DNA from: Epiperipatus broadwayi
Lineage: Eukaryota > Onychophora > Udeonychophora > Euonychophora > Peripatidae
Length of the DNA stretch: 64,000 bases
Assembly: GCA_028023455.1 (NCBI GenBank)
Contig: JAQFVV010000050.1
Coordinates: 250,001 to 314,000 of the forward strand
Direction: 5' to 3'
Shown one piece after another: positions 19,086 through 31,924 of the stretch (its first letter is position 1; each line of letters opens with the position of its first letter). Position numbers and translations under genes: made by a program. Under the pieces are notes generated by a model. That model did no database searches, was not told the origin of the DNA, and saw nothing but the letters and a program-made list of their open reading frames with translations.

Positions 19086-19553
19086 TCTTATTTAGTAATA
19101 TATATATCTAACGAGCTTAAATTAAGAAATTTAATTACAGTAAGAGGAGAAGTAAATAGCTTTATAATTATTTGTGGCTATTTTTAATAACTATGCATCT
19201 TCAAAACGATTAAAAATATAGCATAGAAATATGGGCATAAATGTTATGTATATATTTATGCACAGTTTATCATGCACTTAATTTTATACAAGTATATGTG
19301 AATAAATATCCATAGTTGATATATATTATTGAGTGCTATTATTGTCTTTATATTTATGTGTAGAACTAACCTAGGCGTCAATTACTAATGTATATATTAT
19401 TGAAACATATACTTATATGTATTTTATATATATTGTTCAGTTTATCATGCGCGTAACTTTATGCAAATATATGTTAATCTAGGTCCAACGTTATGAAAGT
19501 TTTATACTTATGTTAATTGGTATCCAAAAATGCGTAACTCTATCTAAACGGTT
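19086..19553. other. AT-rich DNA with one short internal repeat
   Basis: The phrase CAGTTTATCATGC plus AACTTTATRCAARTATATGT occurs at about 19264-19300 and again at 19438-19475. No gene seen. Confidence 0.35.
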
Positions 19554-19826
19554 ATTATTAATTATGTAATTAGAGGGTGTGTGAACACAGACTTTCAATC
19601 TCCCTTCAGTCATTCACTCCATCTTATACAACTGATACACATGAAAATGCGCATGTGTAAAAGATAAATGATCTCCAACATAAGAATTTCATGCCGAACT
19701 CCTCCTCGGCGCGAATTATATATTGGAAATCATTTATCTTTGTCACATGTGTGTGGTCATGTGTATCGGTTGTATGAGGCGTGGATGCCTGAAGGAAGTT
19801 TGAACGTCTGTGTTCAACTCCCTCTA
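19554..19826. mobile_element. Palindromic relative of family B
   Basis: Ends TAATTAGAGGG and its complement CCCTCTAATTA; inverted arms of ~130 bases share the family B phrases CACAGACTTTCA, ACTGATACAC and AAGATAAATGAT. At the centre, GAAATTCTTATGTTGG (minus) and GCGAATTATATATTGG (plus) correspond to the GAAA, stem III and stem I part of the family B hammerhead, while the CTGATGA side has been lost at the junction. A head-to-head pair that met within the ribozyme region. Confidence 0.6.
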
Positions 19827-20289
19827 ATTACATGCAAAGCTTAAATATATCATTATACTTGTATTCAAATATTACTAATTATGATAAATATATTATAAGA
19901 AGAGGCATATAAAAGTGTGGCATAAAATTTAACACATGTATAGCTAGTATCTTCAAACCTATATTAATATTTAAACATATTTTGTTATGTTTATATTTGA
20001 ATACAAATATCCTAAATAAAGATTGCCAATTCCTCAACAAGCTTTGTGGTAAATGCTTAGCTAGAAAAAGCATTTAATATACCTCTGTCAGGACCCCTCC
20101 CCTAAACCTCTGACCATGGATTCATGCTGTGGCACTCCTCAAAGAGGTGCAAGGGTAGGTTCAGACACTAGATCACAAAGCTTGTTGAGGAATTGGCAAT
20201 TCTCATTGTTTATAATTTACAAGCTTAAGAGATATGGTCATGTGATCTATGTCTCTTATTTTGAATATCCTAAATGTATCAAATTAAAA

Positions 20290-20334
<45 letters not shown>

Positions 20335-21077
20335 GACAACGATGATGATGATAATGTGTTTCAAAGCAAAACTTTATTGAGTCTAAAAGGTTACAGTGTC
20401 ACATCTAGACATACACTGATTTCTGTTACAATTGCCAATATTAGCAATTGCAAAACAAATGTACAACTATGCAAGGAGACTGATCAAGACAACTTTGCAT
20501 TACATAAGTTTTTATCATTGAGGAAAATAGACAGTGGGCTGTTGAATTTCTTTTCCAGCTCTTTATCTATTTTGCATACTTGTTTGTTTTACAATCTGGT
20601 TTTCTTTTTAGTTCAGTTTATGCTTGCATTTCACTGCTTAGTTTTAATGTTGAAAATTGCTGATATTGAAAGTGTCACCATCTATCATATTGGATTTTTC
20701 ATAGACTGGATCTTGGTTTAAAGTGTGACCATGTGGCTGCAAGCACATCTGGTTGTGCTAGGATGCTGTCTTTTTTTCTGAACAATTCTAGTTTTAATGA
20801 GTATGTTGCTGGGTGGTGTCGAGAGTTATTAGCAAGAGCAAAAGCACATCTGGTACACCAGTAGGCATAAAGGCTGTATGTTGCCACATGAATGACAGTA
20901 ATGTTGCCTTTTTTAAATATATTTATTATTTCATCGATTTAAACATTAGTCTTTCTGTATGTGGTAAACTTTTTGTGATGTATTGTTTCCAGTGCAGTAC
21001 AGGAATGAAGGAAGTGTTCCTATGCTCTTCTTCTCTATGACATGGTCCATAAAGGGATTCTATATTCATAGAGAATC
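19827..21077. other. Mixed non-coding DNA with a 26-bp inverted repeat and ATT tract
   Basis: TTGCCAATTCCTCAACAAGC.. at 20028-20053 is perfectly inverted at 20173-20198, enclosing a ~120-base loop that is less AT-rich. An ATT microsatellite lies at 20289-20334, followed by a GATGATGAT tract. An open frame across 20116-20721 is built on that microsatellite and hydrophobic AT-rich codons and is not accepted as a gene. Confidence 0.4.
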
Positions 21078-21317
<240 letters not shown>

Positions 21318-21328
21318 GTGGACCTGCT

Positions 21329-22990
21329 ATGGGTGGAACACCATGTGTTAATGGTAGCAATCTAATTTTTGGAAAACAACAAAGAATTGTATGTAAACAT
21401 TGCAAAAATAAGTTTCATCTAACCTGTATAAAGACTCAATTAGTAGATCTACAAAAGTATGTGGATGGATTGGATGAATATATATGTGAAAAATGTTTGA
21501 ATACAAATACTAATGAAGTGATCAAAATGGAGGATTGTATCAGTCAAAATAAAAGTGATGAATTTTTGAAAACTCCTGGACAAAGTAAGTGTTCTGATAA
21601 TGTTTTTTATTTGGCGATAGCATGAATAGAGACTGTAATTTTTGCTGTTCTACTATCGCTAGTGATCAATTATATGTTTTCTGTACTGAAGGATGTGGTA
21701 AACTTTTTCATGCAAAATGTCTAAAACTCTCCACAATTGATTTAGAATTGCTGTCACATAATGGTAAAATTTCATATTTATGCCCTCATTGCAATTTGCA
21801 AATACAAATATAAATCGTTTTAGTTCTAACAGCATTATTTCTTATAATGTTAAAACTATTGATGTTAAAGATAATGAAAGTATTTGTGAATATCTTGATA
21901 GTGATTCATGCCAAGATAAACATTTAGCTTTAGGGCAAGTTACGGATAAAAGTTGTTGTAAACAGGTATTTTCAATTTTAAAAATTATTATAACTCAAGT
22001 GAAAATGGTAAATCAAAAAATGGATAATCTTCATAAAGAAAATAAATTTTTAAAAGATATGTTAATATCTATTTTTGAACAAAAAGGTGAAAATCAGAAT
22101 AGTAAAATTGATTTTTCAGAGGAAAAGATTATTCAAATAAATGAATGCAATCCTCCAGTCAAATTAGTCGCACCATCTAGTGGTTGCCAGAGTAATGAAA
22201 AAAATTCTGCAAATTCTATAAAAAGTGACAATAATGGGAAAATAACTAAAAATAACTCACATAATGATATATCTAAAATGGCTTTAACAAAAAAAAGAAA
22301 AAGTTATTATTGATAAAGATAAAAATAATGTTGAAAATAATGGAAAGAATAATGATGATATAACTTATGCAAAAATTTTAACTTCAAATAATAATATAAA
22401 CAAAACCTTGTTCCACAAAATAGCAAAATTCAACAGAATTCTGTAGAAAAACTTGACTTGGAAGAAAATGGAAACATAGAAAATAAACAAAAATATGGAG
22501 TTAAAAATGATGATGAAGAATTTATTACAGTCACATATAAAAAGAAAATAAATAAATATAATAAAAAAGGTATAAATGGAAATCAAACTAATCATATAAT
22601 ACAAACAGTAAAGCCTAGAATACATTATAAAAAGTATTTTTTAACAAGAATTGATACATCAATGAATGAGACAAATATTATAAAATATCTAATGGATAGC
22701 TTAAAAACTACCATTGTATGTTATAAACTGCCATCTAAAAATGAGAAATATGCTTCTTTTTATATCTCAATAGATAGCAAATTTGAGGAACAAATAACAA
22801 AACCAGAGCTTTGGCCCATAGGATCAGTATTGCTACCTTACTATGGTCGCTTACACAATAATAATTCTATTAAAACAATGGAAGAAATTGCAGATATGAA
22901 TAAAAATATTAATACTAACATGAAAAAATTGGAACATAAATATAATACTCTTGAAGTAGAAAATAGAAGTTCTAATCAATCATCATATTG
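21329..22990 (+). pseudogene. LINE ORF1 with two PHD-type fingers, frameshifted
   Basis: First finger: CKHCKNKFHLTC with a distal YICEKC pair (21385-21505). Second finger: CNFCCSTI, CTEGCGKLFHAKC and LCPHC (21631-21795), matching the C4-H-C3 ligand order of PHD fingers. The two fingers and the following parts are in different frames (breaks near 21610, 21800 and 22310). Downstream (21850-22310) is a charged, possibly coiled-coil segment (KENKFLKDM), and 22458-23003 gives a lysine/asparagine-rich part ending in KYFLTRIDTSMNETNIIKYL and ELWPIGSVLLPYYG, resembling the esterase-free, nucleic-acid-binding C-terminal half of such ORF1 proteins. In related elements PHD fingers are thought to guide chromatin association; here that is inference. 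Confidence 0.75.
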
Positions 22991-22992
22991 TC

Positions 22993-25756
22993 ATGATGGA
23001 TAAGTCAAATAAAAAGTTAAGTATTTATGTACAAAATGTTAGAGGCTTACGCACAAAATTATTTACTGTAAAACATAATATTTTTACTGAAAATTATATT
23101 ATTTGTCTCACAGAAACATGGTTACAGGAAAACATTATAAATGACCAATTGATAGATAATAGATATAATGTAAATAGATATGATAGACCAAACACCATTG
23201 CATCAAGAGGAGGTGATGTACAAACAGCTGTCAAGAATGATATTATACATAAAGAGATAAATATTGAAAATATAACTTTTGAGTCAGTATGGATTGAATT
23301 AGAGATAAAAAAACTCAAAACTCATAATTGGAAATTTATATATACCACCAAATATATCAATAAATGAATTCAGAGAAAATCTTGAAACCCTGGAATTATA
23401 TCTCATACAATATAAATATGAAATGATTCTTTTAGGAGATTTCAATGTTGCTTATCATGAAAACACTAAGGAAAAAGAAAATACACCAAAATTTATTGAA
23501 CTGGATCCATTTATTAAATTATTAGATCTACAACAAGTAAACAAAATATTTAATAAACAAAATTATATTTTGGATTTGATATTTACAAGAATTACAGATA
23601 TAATTATTAATAATTCTGAATATCCTCTAGTATCAGAAGATGTATATCATCCAGCACTAGAATTGCAACTGTCAGTGGGAACTAGATTCAGGAAAAATTC
23701 CATAACCTATGCAAATAAATGTTATGCACGAGGAGACTATTATAATCTGTATCAAGCCATTAAACATATTTCTTGGAGTGAAGTTTATGAATGTAAATGC
23801 CCATCATTAGCTACCAATATATTTCATCAAATATTGTCAGATACTGTTGATAGATTCATTCCAGTTAAGCAAAGTAGAGGTATTAAATTTCCAAAATGGT
23901 TCTCTGTGAAACTAGTTCGATGTATAAAGAGAAAAAAAAATTTTTCATAGATATTATAAGAAATATAAATGCTTTTTGTATTTGAATAACTATAGGAATT
24001 ATAGACGCATAGTAAAAGTACTTGAAAAATATGATTTTCAGGAATATATTAAACTGACTCAAAACAAAATACATAAAGATCCAGCACATTTTTGGAATGT
24101 AATAAAGACTTATTATACTTCAGTTAGACAAAATACATGTGTAGTAGATATGGAATCAAATGATTTTATGGCTTATTTTTCAACTCAATGTGAACTAAAT
24201 AATAACTTAATTTTGGAATATCCATTTATTCAAAATCTCATATTCAATAATGATTCCATAAACATATTAAAATTTGATTTGGATGAGATATACCATTCTA
24301 CAAAATTAATAAAAAATAAAAAAAGTATTGCTTGTGATAATATACCAGTTTTTATTTATAAAGGATGCATTGAACTTTTGGCTCCAGTTTTATTGTATAT
24401 TTTTAATTTGTCACTAAAACATCAATTTTTCCTAACTATTGGAAAACAGCTAAAGTAATACCTATATACAAATCTGGGAAAAAATCAGAGGTCTGAAATT
24501 ATAGACCTATTTCTTTACTACCTATACCATCAAGAATTTTTGAAAAATCAATTTATTACAGAATTATACATTATTTAAAAAATATTCTTCCTTATTCTTT
24601 ACATGGGTTTCTTCCAGGAAGGTCAATAGAAACAAATTTAGTCCATATATCAGATGCCATAGGTAGAGCTATTGAGGCAAGAAGTCAATTGGATGTAATA
24701 TATTTTGATTTAACAAAGGCTTTTGATAGAGTTGATCATAGATTACTTCTTATGAAAATAGAGAAAATTGGTTTTTCAATCAATCTAATGAATTTATTCA
24801 AGTCATTTCTATCTGATAGAAGCAATTATGTTTATTACAATAATAAAGAGTCAAATAATTTTAAATCTAGACTTGGACTTCCACAGGGGAGTGTGTTAAG
24901 CCCAATATTTTTTGCTATTTATATATCAGATTTGATAACATTTATTCCAAGTAAGAGCGTGTTATGCTATGCAGATGATATTAAAATTTTTCTGGAGATT
25001 AATAGTAAAGAAGATATTAAAACTTTACAAAATTATATAGATGTATTTTACAAGTGGTGCCAAGAAAATAACATGAAAATAAATGTTGATAAATGTAATG
25101 CTATGACATATTCAAGAAAAACAATGTTAATATGGGGTAGATACCATATTGATCATCTTGAAATTAAGAACATTACTGACCATAAAGATTTGGGTATAAT
25201 TTTCACAAGCAATTTTACTTTTAATAACCATATAACATATTCTGTTAATAAAGCATTTAAACTCATTGGCAGGATGCTCAGATCAAAAATTGTTTTTGAT
25301 TTCCAGACTAATAAACTAATATTTAATAGTTTGATATTGCCAATTTTACACTATGGATCCATTATATGGAACTCTATAAATGAAACAAATATGAAAAAAA
25401 TACAAAAAGTTTATGATAAATAATGTAAATATGTGTATAAAACTTCATCTTGTAATAATAATGAATTGTGTGTTAAGAGAATATTATCTGATATTTTTTT
25501 TTAATATAAAATGATAAATGGCACAATAACTTTTGATAATTCAGTAACAAATGTGCTATATAAAATACCAACTTTCAATAGCAGAAATCACAAACTTTTT
25601 CATTTACCATTAATTAAACATACATGTGTAAAGAATGCACCTGTATATAGATTACAAAATGAATGTAATGATATGTTTAGTGATGTAGAGTTTACATCAG
25701 ATTTTAAAATATTTAAAAAGTATATATTAGATTCATTAAATCAAAATTTTATGTAA
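22993..25756 (+). pseudogene. LINE ORF2: endonuclease and reverse transcriptase, frameshifted
   Basis: Endonuclease: YVQNVRGLRTK (N), ICLTETWLQ (E), MILLGDFNVAY (D) and a degraded catalytic histidine block (VSEDVYHPALE). RT: VIPIYKSGKK and NYRPISLLP, then YFDLTKAFDRVDH, GLPQGSVLSP and CYADDIKIFL, with the YADD catalytic pair intact, then WCQENNMKINVDKCNAM. The C-terminal block 25511-25756 (HLPLIKHTCVKNAPVYRL) is shared by jockey-type elements. Breaks near 23360, 23950, 24455 and 25425, and a stop in SEV-stop-NYRP near 24497. Function when intact: nick target DNA and copy its RNA onto the nick. Confidence 0.88.
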
Positions 25757-25834
25757 ATTTTAATTTTAATCATTGTAAACGTTTTCTTGGCTTTGTAAGC
25801 TGTTGTTTACTAATAAATTGAATTGAATTGAATA

Positions 25835-26088
<254 letters not shown>

Positions 26089-26995
26089 AAATAGATAAAA
26101 AAACTAATGTTGTTTAGTGCATGCCTACAAAATGATTATGATAAGCCTTTTGAATTAATATAAATTGAATATTAAAACAAATAAATATAAAGTTTTATTT
26201 AAAACAACTTTATACACAATGCATCCTAGTGAAAAAATGACTGGTTCACTCTCCAAGCTGCCTGTAGTGTGATCTATGTGAACAAAACAAAAGTTTTCAT
26301 TTTTCTTGAGTATATACTTTCAGAATTGAAAATAATTTTTATTTGCATATAATTCAACATACACACCATTTTCTGGTGCTTTTAATACCAGTTTTAGAAG
26401 TGTCTCCTATATCTGAATTCAATTTATTATTGACAGCCATACAATTTCATTGGGCCCTAATATTTCTAAGACCACAAATTGACCCATAAAAATTCTATGT
26501 TGCTAAGGACTCATAATTGAACAACCCTTATTTAACATAATTAAATATCTTTTATTACTAGTTAAATATCTATAATGCAATATAATGCAGTACATCACAA
26601 CCATATGTTCCACTACTGCACTCTCAGGTAAGGTAAAAACTGTTTTCTACCTGCTTTTACCAACTTATAAAAGGGAGAGTAAGTTTTGCATTGCAGATGC
26701 AAGATTTTAGGGTTCAACACACTTTTTATTTCAACTCTACTAATGACCAGTGAAAAAGCTCAGATTATCTGCATTTATTAGATATACCATATTGATAATA
26801 ATTCAACTATAAATAAGTTTCCTTCTTTTCTGAGTTAATGTTATACTAATGAAAACATTCACAGAAAAGGTAGTCTTTTAAAAAAAAATTCAGCTTTCTT
26901 ACTGCATAGCATGCTTTCAATTTAACATGTATATCATGTTAATGACTTGTATTATATCATATTAAACATTAAAAGTGTAAAGCTAAACTAATCAA
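26089..26995. other. AT-rich DNA with a small dispersed motif
   Basis: The phrase TTGGTTCACTCTCCAAGCTG (here 26242-26261 with one change) recurs at 47979-47998 followed in both by GCAGTG-like sequence, indicating an unnamed dispersed repeat of perhaps 70 bases. Nothing else recognised. Confidence 0.35.
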
Positions 26996-27216
26996 TAAAA
27001 TAATAAAAATTATCCCAAATTCACAATTCAACCGCACTAGCCAAAAAATATTAACTCTAAAACACAATTAATGGTTTCACTGCTGCAAACAGACTTCTTG
27101 AGGACAAAGAACACTCAAAAAGTCTGCTTGTAGCAGTAAAACCATTGGTTGTGTTTTAGAGTTCATATTTTTTGATTAGTCTGGTTGAGTTGTGAATTTG
27201 GGATAATTTTGATTAA
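26996..27216. mobile_element. Fold-back element (~220 bp)
   Basis: Arms of ~95 bases (26996-27090 and 27115-27216): TTATCCCAAATTCACAATTC at the left is mirrored by GAATTGTGAATTTGGGATAA-type sequence at the right, and the inner AACACAATTAATGGTTT by its complement. The loop is ~30 bases (GAGGACAAAGAACACTC). No ORF. A small palindromic transposon or MITE. Confidence 0.7.
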
Positions 27217-28175
27217 TATTAATAAAGACAAACTTTAACATAAATATATATGTATATGCTTTTTACAAAATCCTTCAATGATAAGTTTCTGCTGTGACAG
27301 TTTTGTGGTGTGGAGGAGTTAGATGGAAGATGCAATAACACAAAATTAAAAAAAAGATTGAAAATATCTCCACAATGCAATGATTATCCATCCTTTGGAC
27401 AGGTGAATAATATAGAGAGAAACAAATCCCTAACCTGTGAGAAAGTGGGTAATGGAAAAATAAGGTGTGTTGATGAGAAGAGGATGTTAATAAAATGCAT
27501 GCATTTTGACATAGGATGATTTAGTTTCTAAAACCCAAAACAAAAAATACTATAATTTTAAATATTCATGAGGCAAATGGCTTGAGGAAAAGTGGTTAAA
27601 GCATTGTCATACCTTGACCAGAATCTAAAATTCAAATTCCAAATAAAGCTGCAGGTTAGCAATAAAGTACATTAACAAGTTTTCATAGTGATTATTCCAT
27701 AATGTTGTACATGGTTTAGTATAGGAGTAGAGTTATAGACTAAAGAGCTAAAGGCCTCAAATTACCACTCCACAATGCCATTTTAATATTACATAATAAA
27801 TCATTTGATTGTCAATTCTCAGCTTCAAGATAATTGCTGCAGAATAATTTCTATTGGTTAGATGATTGTAAACATACTAAACACACACATTAATTATAAT
27901 ATTATATGAGCCTTATACTGGTGAGATAAAAATCATAAACCTAGGAGATCTGAGTCAGTAGTTTAGCTCATCATCATTATATATATATATACCAGTATTC
28001 ACTTACAAATTAATATAACCATTCAAATTCCAAAAAAATAAATAAATAATGAATATACAAAATAAATAAGAATAGTAATAATATACAAGGTATGACTTTT
28101 GTCTTAATAATATAAACCAACCTATGAAACACAAATCATTATTAACAACAACATCCATCAGTCAAATATGAGAAC
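27217..28175. other. AT-rich DNA, nothing recognised
   Basis: A 69-codon frame at 27310 is less AT-biased than its surroundings but has no splice signals or family resemblance. A TA tract sits at 27975-27990. Confidence 0.3.
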
Positions 28176-28176
28176 A

Positions 28177-28207
<31 letters not shown>
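28176..28207. repeat. GA microsatellite
   Basis: About 15 uninterrupted GA units. Confidence 0.97.
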
Positions 28208-28210
<3 letters not shown>

Positions 28211-28485
28211 AAAACACAACAAAAAATAAAAATAATACTACATTACCTTTTACTATGGCTACACAAACAAATCTGCAAATCACAAATTGTTCTATTTATT
28301 TTATATTTTGCAATACTCTGTTTTAACATCTTCAGCAAATGTTCCTTTTTGTAAAAAAACAACAACTTTAGCATCACCCAATTGCAACTATGTAATGTAT
28401 TCAATTTTCTGTCACATCTCATTAAAACAATTAATAGTACACTTCTTTAGAATGTCTGCTATAATCTTTATAGCATAAATAGGTC
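28208..28485. other. AT-rich DNA, nothing recognised
   Basis: No supported feature. Confidence 0.25.
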
Positions 28486-28770
28486 CTGCCTCTGCTCAGT
28501 TGGTTAGAACATTACCTTAAAATTCAAAACTCAAGAATCTAAAAACCCAGGTTCGAATCCCATGCTAATATTGTGACTGGTCAGGCCAGCAACGCCTGAC
28601 AAAGAGGGAAGACTAATACCTCTTGAAACATTGTGCATATACTAACCAGTTTGATGTGCTCTTACTAACAGTTGAATGTATTTGGAATATTTAAATAAAG
28701 TTGAATTTTTCTAAAGACATTCAATACTTATATTAGATGATGGAAATAGTCCAATATAAAAATACAGCTA
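28486..28770 (+). mobile_element. tRNA-derived SINE (family S), best copy
   Basis: Head: tRNA-like with A box CTGCTCAGTTGG (28492-28503) and a perfect B box GGTTCGAATCC (28550-28560), the two internal RNA polymerase III promoter elements. Body: CAGGCCAGCAACGCCTGACA, a hairpin AAGAGG...CCTCTT, GAAACATTGTGC. Tail: GAATATTTAAATAAAGTTGAA and ATGATGGAAATAGTCCAAT. Other copies at 9795-10080 and 53873-54245 share head, body and tail, with the tail presumably recruited from a partner LINE or PLE. The body hairpin between CTGACA and GAAAC resembles hammerhead core elements (see 28596-28629). Confidence 0.8.
28596..28629 (+). ncRNA. Hammerhead-like motif in SINE S body (weak)
   Basis: CTGACA, six-pair stem AAGAGG/CCTCTT and GAAAC are in the order of a hammerhead core; the copies at ~9913 and ~54070 read CTGAAGA at the first element, closer to CTGATGA. 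A convincing stem I and cleavage triplet are not found, so this is a resemblance, not a called ribozyme. Confidence 0.3.
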
Positions 28771-29330
28771 GAATACCATCATCACAGACCTTCTGGAAAA
28801 CAATATTTTAAAACATTTTGTATTCATTTGTTTCATCTATCCAATCAAGTGAAGATATGATTTCTAATAGTGAATTATATAGTATGTATCCAGCAAACTG
28901 AAATCATATTGATTGGTGTTATAATCTTGTAGAAGCATGTCATCTATTGCAAAATAGGAATTGGCCTTGTGTCATCACCAATAGAGGACCCAAACTATAA
29001 AGTCAATGATATGGATCAAAAATTTTCTAGAATAAAGAATAAAAGAAACAACATTTTTAAAAAAAATTAATGCATACTGAAAATTTTGAATTCTGAAAAT
29101 ATATTTGATTGAATTATAATATACTAATAAAAAGCTTGATATCACTGTTTGAATTAGCATTTATCATTTGTTAGATAAGTTACATTTTATTATGCACATA
29201 TATCAATATTATTTATGATACATTTTAAATTTCATTATATTATTTTTGCCGTTTTCATTCTGGACTATTCTAAATCTATTTTCAGACTTTTTTATACATT
29301 GTACAGGCTTAACATTTGTGCATTTATATA
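28771..29330. other. AT-rich DNA, nothing recognised
   Basis: No supported feature. Confidence 0.3.
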
Positions 29331-29815
29331 TGTAATATATGCGGGGTTCAAACTCAGACTTTCACATGAACCACAACTCTCAGTGCCATCTTATATTGCT
29401 AAACCACCTGATCACACACATGTTGAAAATATAAATAATCACCAATATATGTATTCCATGCTAAACCAGCACTCATCAGTTGGTCCAGATTACCATTGCC
29501 ACACATATATACAATCAGTATTCAGCTTTATATTAAGATAGCCAATCTTCATACTTTAATGGACAGGCTTCAAACTACTCCAACTCACAATTCTTCAGCC
29601 TTCCATTTCATTGAAAATCTGATGATGGAATGTTCAAAGCCCACATTAGGGCCAAGGTTGTCATCCTACCCATGCTGATGTTTAGTCATTCTGACTCCTC
29701 GTACAGGAGAATAATTCAGACTTTTAAGAATAAACTCCCAAAGAACAATCCCTCCATTTTCCAGAGACAATTATCTGCATCCACATTGTATGTAGAACCT
29801 CAAAGTTACTAGGAC
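29331..29815 (-). mobile_element. Hammerhead repeat family B, copy 3
   Basis: Minus-strand copy aligning with 15541-16030 from ACTTTCACATGAACC through the ribozyme to the region with TCATTCTGACTCC. Non-coding; apparent short ORFs follow the consensus shared with copy 2 by chance. Slightly different 5' end from copy 2. Confidence 0.75.
29441..29484 (-). ncRNA. Hammerhead ribozyme motif, family B
   Basis: Minus strand: stem I ACCAA/TTGGT; core CTGATGA (29473-29479) followed by G; stem II GTGCT-GGTTT-AGCAT; GGAA in place of GAAA; stem III ATACATAT. A single core substitution (GAAA to GGAA) probably abolishes activity. Confidence 0.7.
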
Positions 29816-30944
29816 TTCATGAGAGAGTAATGTGCCTCTGTGAACTTGCTATAAACACACTGCATTATGATTCTTTTTGATATATTGTGATACTGTCTTT
29901 AATTTCTTCTGCAGAAAAAACTTCTTTATAATATATATCTTCAGTAATATTATCCCAATGAAAACAATCAAAATTATAGAATGTTTTTGAGACCATATTT
30001 ATAATGTAAATGGTCAGTCTCTTCCATAAAAAAAATATATTCAGGTTTACCCTAAGTTTTTTTAATGAAGATTAATCATTCAGTTCCCATGTCCATTCAA
30101 ATGATGATGTATTTTTATAATAGCTTACTCTACACTATCACATCTGTGGAGTGTAGAATATGTTAACTGATCTTATGATCTTACTACACATTATTAAAAT
30201 TTTTATGAAACATTTTTAAATGAAAATTTTCTAATGCTTCCATATTAGGTCGATAAAAAACCAAAGTCTTACTTTCATTGATTAAACTGTCAGCAATTCT
30301 ACATATAACCTAATGTGATTGTACTATATATCACTATCTTTTAACTCTGCAGACTTAAATCTGTGCATATATATATATATTTAAGACAATTTATTACCGC
30401 GGCAGTCACTTATAACAGTAATAATGACGATGATTTATTATATATATAAAAAAAACCTTACTTCGCAGATAAAAAATTGTTTTAGCATTGTGATGGAAAT
30501 ATTTGAAGTTTAAATTGTTTTAAATTATCTTTTTTTATGTTGTTTTTGAAATGTTTTTCTGTGTTTACATGTAAAGATGAAACACTTTTTATATTAAAAC
30601 GATGAAAAAAAAGACTTCATCTTAGATGTAAACATGATACTAAAAAAAAAATCATCTTCTATGTAAACATGATATTAAAATAATACTACTACTAATAAAA
30701 ATAGATATTTTTCTGCCCTGATTCATTTTGAAAATAAAAAAAGTTAAAAGACCTCTGATTCTTTTTGTTTATATTATTTTACTAAAGTAAAAAGAAGTAA
30801 AATTTATTCTAAATATTTAGCGAAGATAATAAGTAAGTAATTTGAAATGATAAATATAACGACGATGAATAAAATTCAATATTTATACCGATTCTTTAAA
30901 TTATGTTTGCTTTAACGTCATTGTAATATAAAATATGTTACTAC
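29816..30944. other. AT-rich DNA, nothing recognised
   Basis: Contains the inverted phrase CTACACT..AGTGTAG near 30130-30165, a TA tract at 30367-30381, and repeated ATGTAAACATGATA phrases at 30620-30675. No gene seen. Confidence 0.3.
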
Positions 30945-31310
30945 ATATATGTTAGATTTAAATCTCAAAGTTAGATTCACATAATTTAGCAATGGATTTT
31001 CAATCATCAAGATATAAATTGTTGCAAAAATACCATACTTTGTAATGCATGTTCCACAATGCTTTATTTAATTTATGACAGTTTTGACTGACTATCAGAC
31101 TTCTTCAGATTTAAAAACGGCTGTATTACAATTAGTTATTACATAAAAATATCATAATATTGTTTAATATATATGTATTATTATTTATAGATAATCCAAA
31201 TATGTAATATTTACTTTTAATGAATCACATCCATTTATACAAATTATAAATATTTAATATCAATTCATTTTTGCACAAACATATAAATCGAACGTTAATC
31301 TATTTATAAA
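30945..31310 (-). repeat. Dispersed repeat family D, copy 1
   Basis: Diverged partner of 31925-32300, in the same orientation about 985 bases apart. Shared landmarks in order: ATGTTAGATTT, AATGCNNNTTCCACAATGCTTTATTTAATT-like sequence, GTTTTGACTGA..TTCTTCAGATTTAAAAA, TTACATAAAAATAT, ATAAATGAAACATTAATTAATC-like sequence. On the minus strand the TTCTTCAG/GTTTTGACTG part reads CTGAAGA, a hairpin, then CAAAAC (31081-31108), a decayed hammerhead-like core of the PLE type. Orientation is set by that motif. Confidence 0.55.
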
Positions 31311-31924
31311 CCCCAATGTGTTATATATTCACACTTTAGAATATTTATAAATAATCATATTATATACATGAAGCAAAAGCTTAAAGCCGTAGAAAATATA
31401 TAATAAAGAAGTAAGTAATAAGTACAGCCAAAGTAAAGTTAAAATAAATTCATAAACGCAAAATAAAAGAGGCTTGGAACATAATTAATTTCACTAACAC
31501 AGTAAATATATGAGCTAATAGTGTTTCCCTTGAAAAACGTAGGTTTTTTAATCTGACAGCACTTCACAGTAACCTATTATACATGCAATTTTGCAAATCT
31601 CTTGAACACTGCCAAGTTTAATCTTTTATAATTGGAATTACTACCATACCCTGCTAATTGTCTACCAGTTATGCTTTGAAACAGTCATTCTGTGTTGAAA
31701 GTTAACTTTCAGATTAATAAACAAGTTTATTTTAGCCTTATTTTGACCATACTTATTACTTATTTATCTATTATATATATATGTGTGTGGATATTAAATC
31801 ATAAAATTTCAATAAGTAATTAGCTTCCATATCTGTATTGCTTCAGAACAGCTAAAACTTACTTAAATGAATAGAAATATCAACATATTGTATCCAATTG
31901 TATTATAAAATGTATTACTCCATA
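31311..31924. other. AT-rich DNA, nothing recognised
   Basis: No supported feature between the two family D copies. Confidence 0.25.

Noticed and set aside
20116-20721. 201-codon open frame as a membrane protein gene
   Set aside because: Runs through an ATT tract and AT-rich hydrophobic codons with no splice signals or family resemblance.
29215-29812. Overlapping short ORFs in this segment
   Set aside because: They lie in and beside a minus-strand family B repeat that has no conserved frame between copies.
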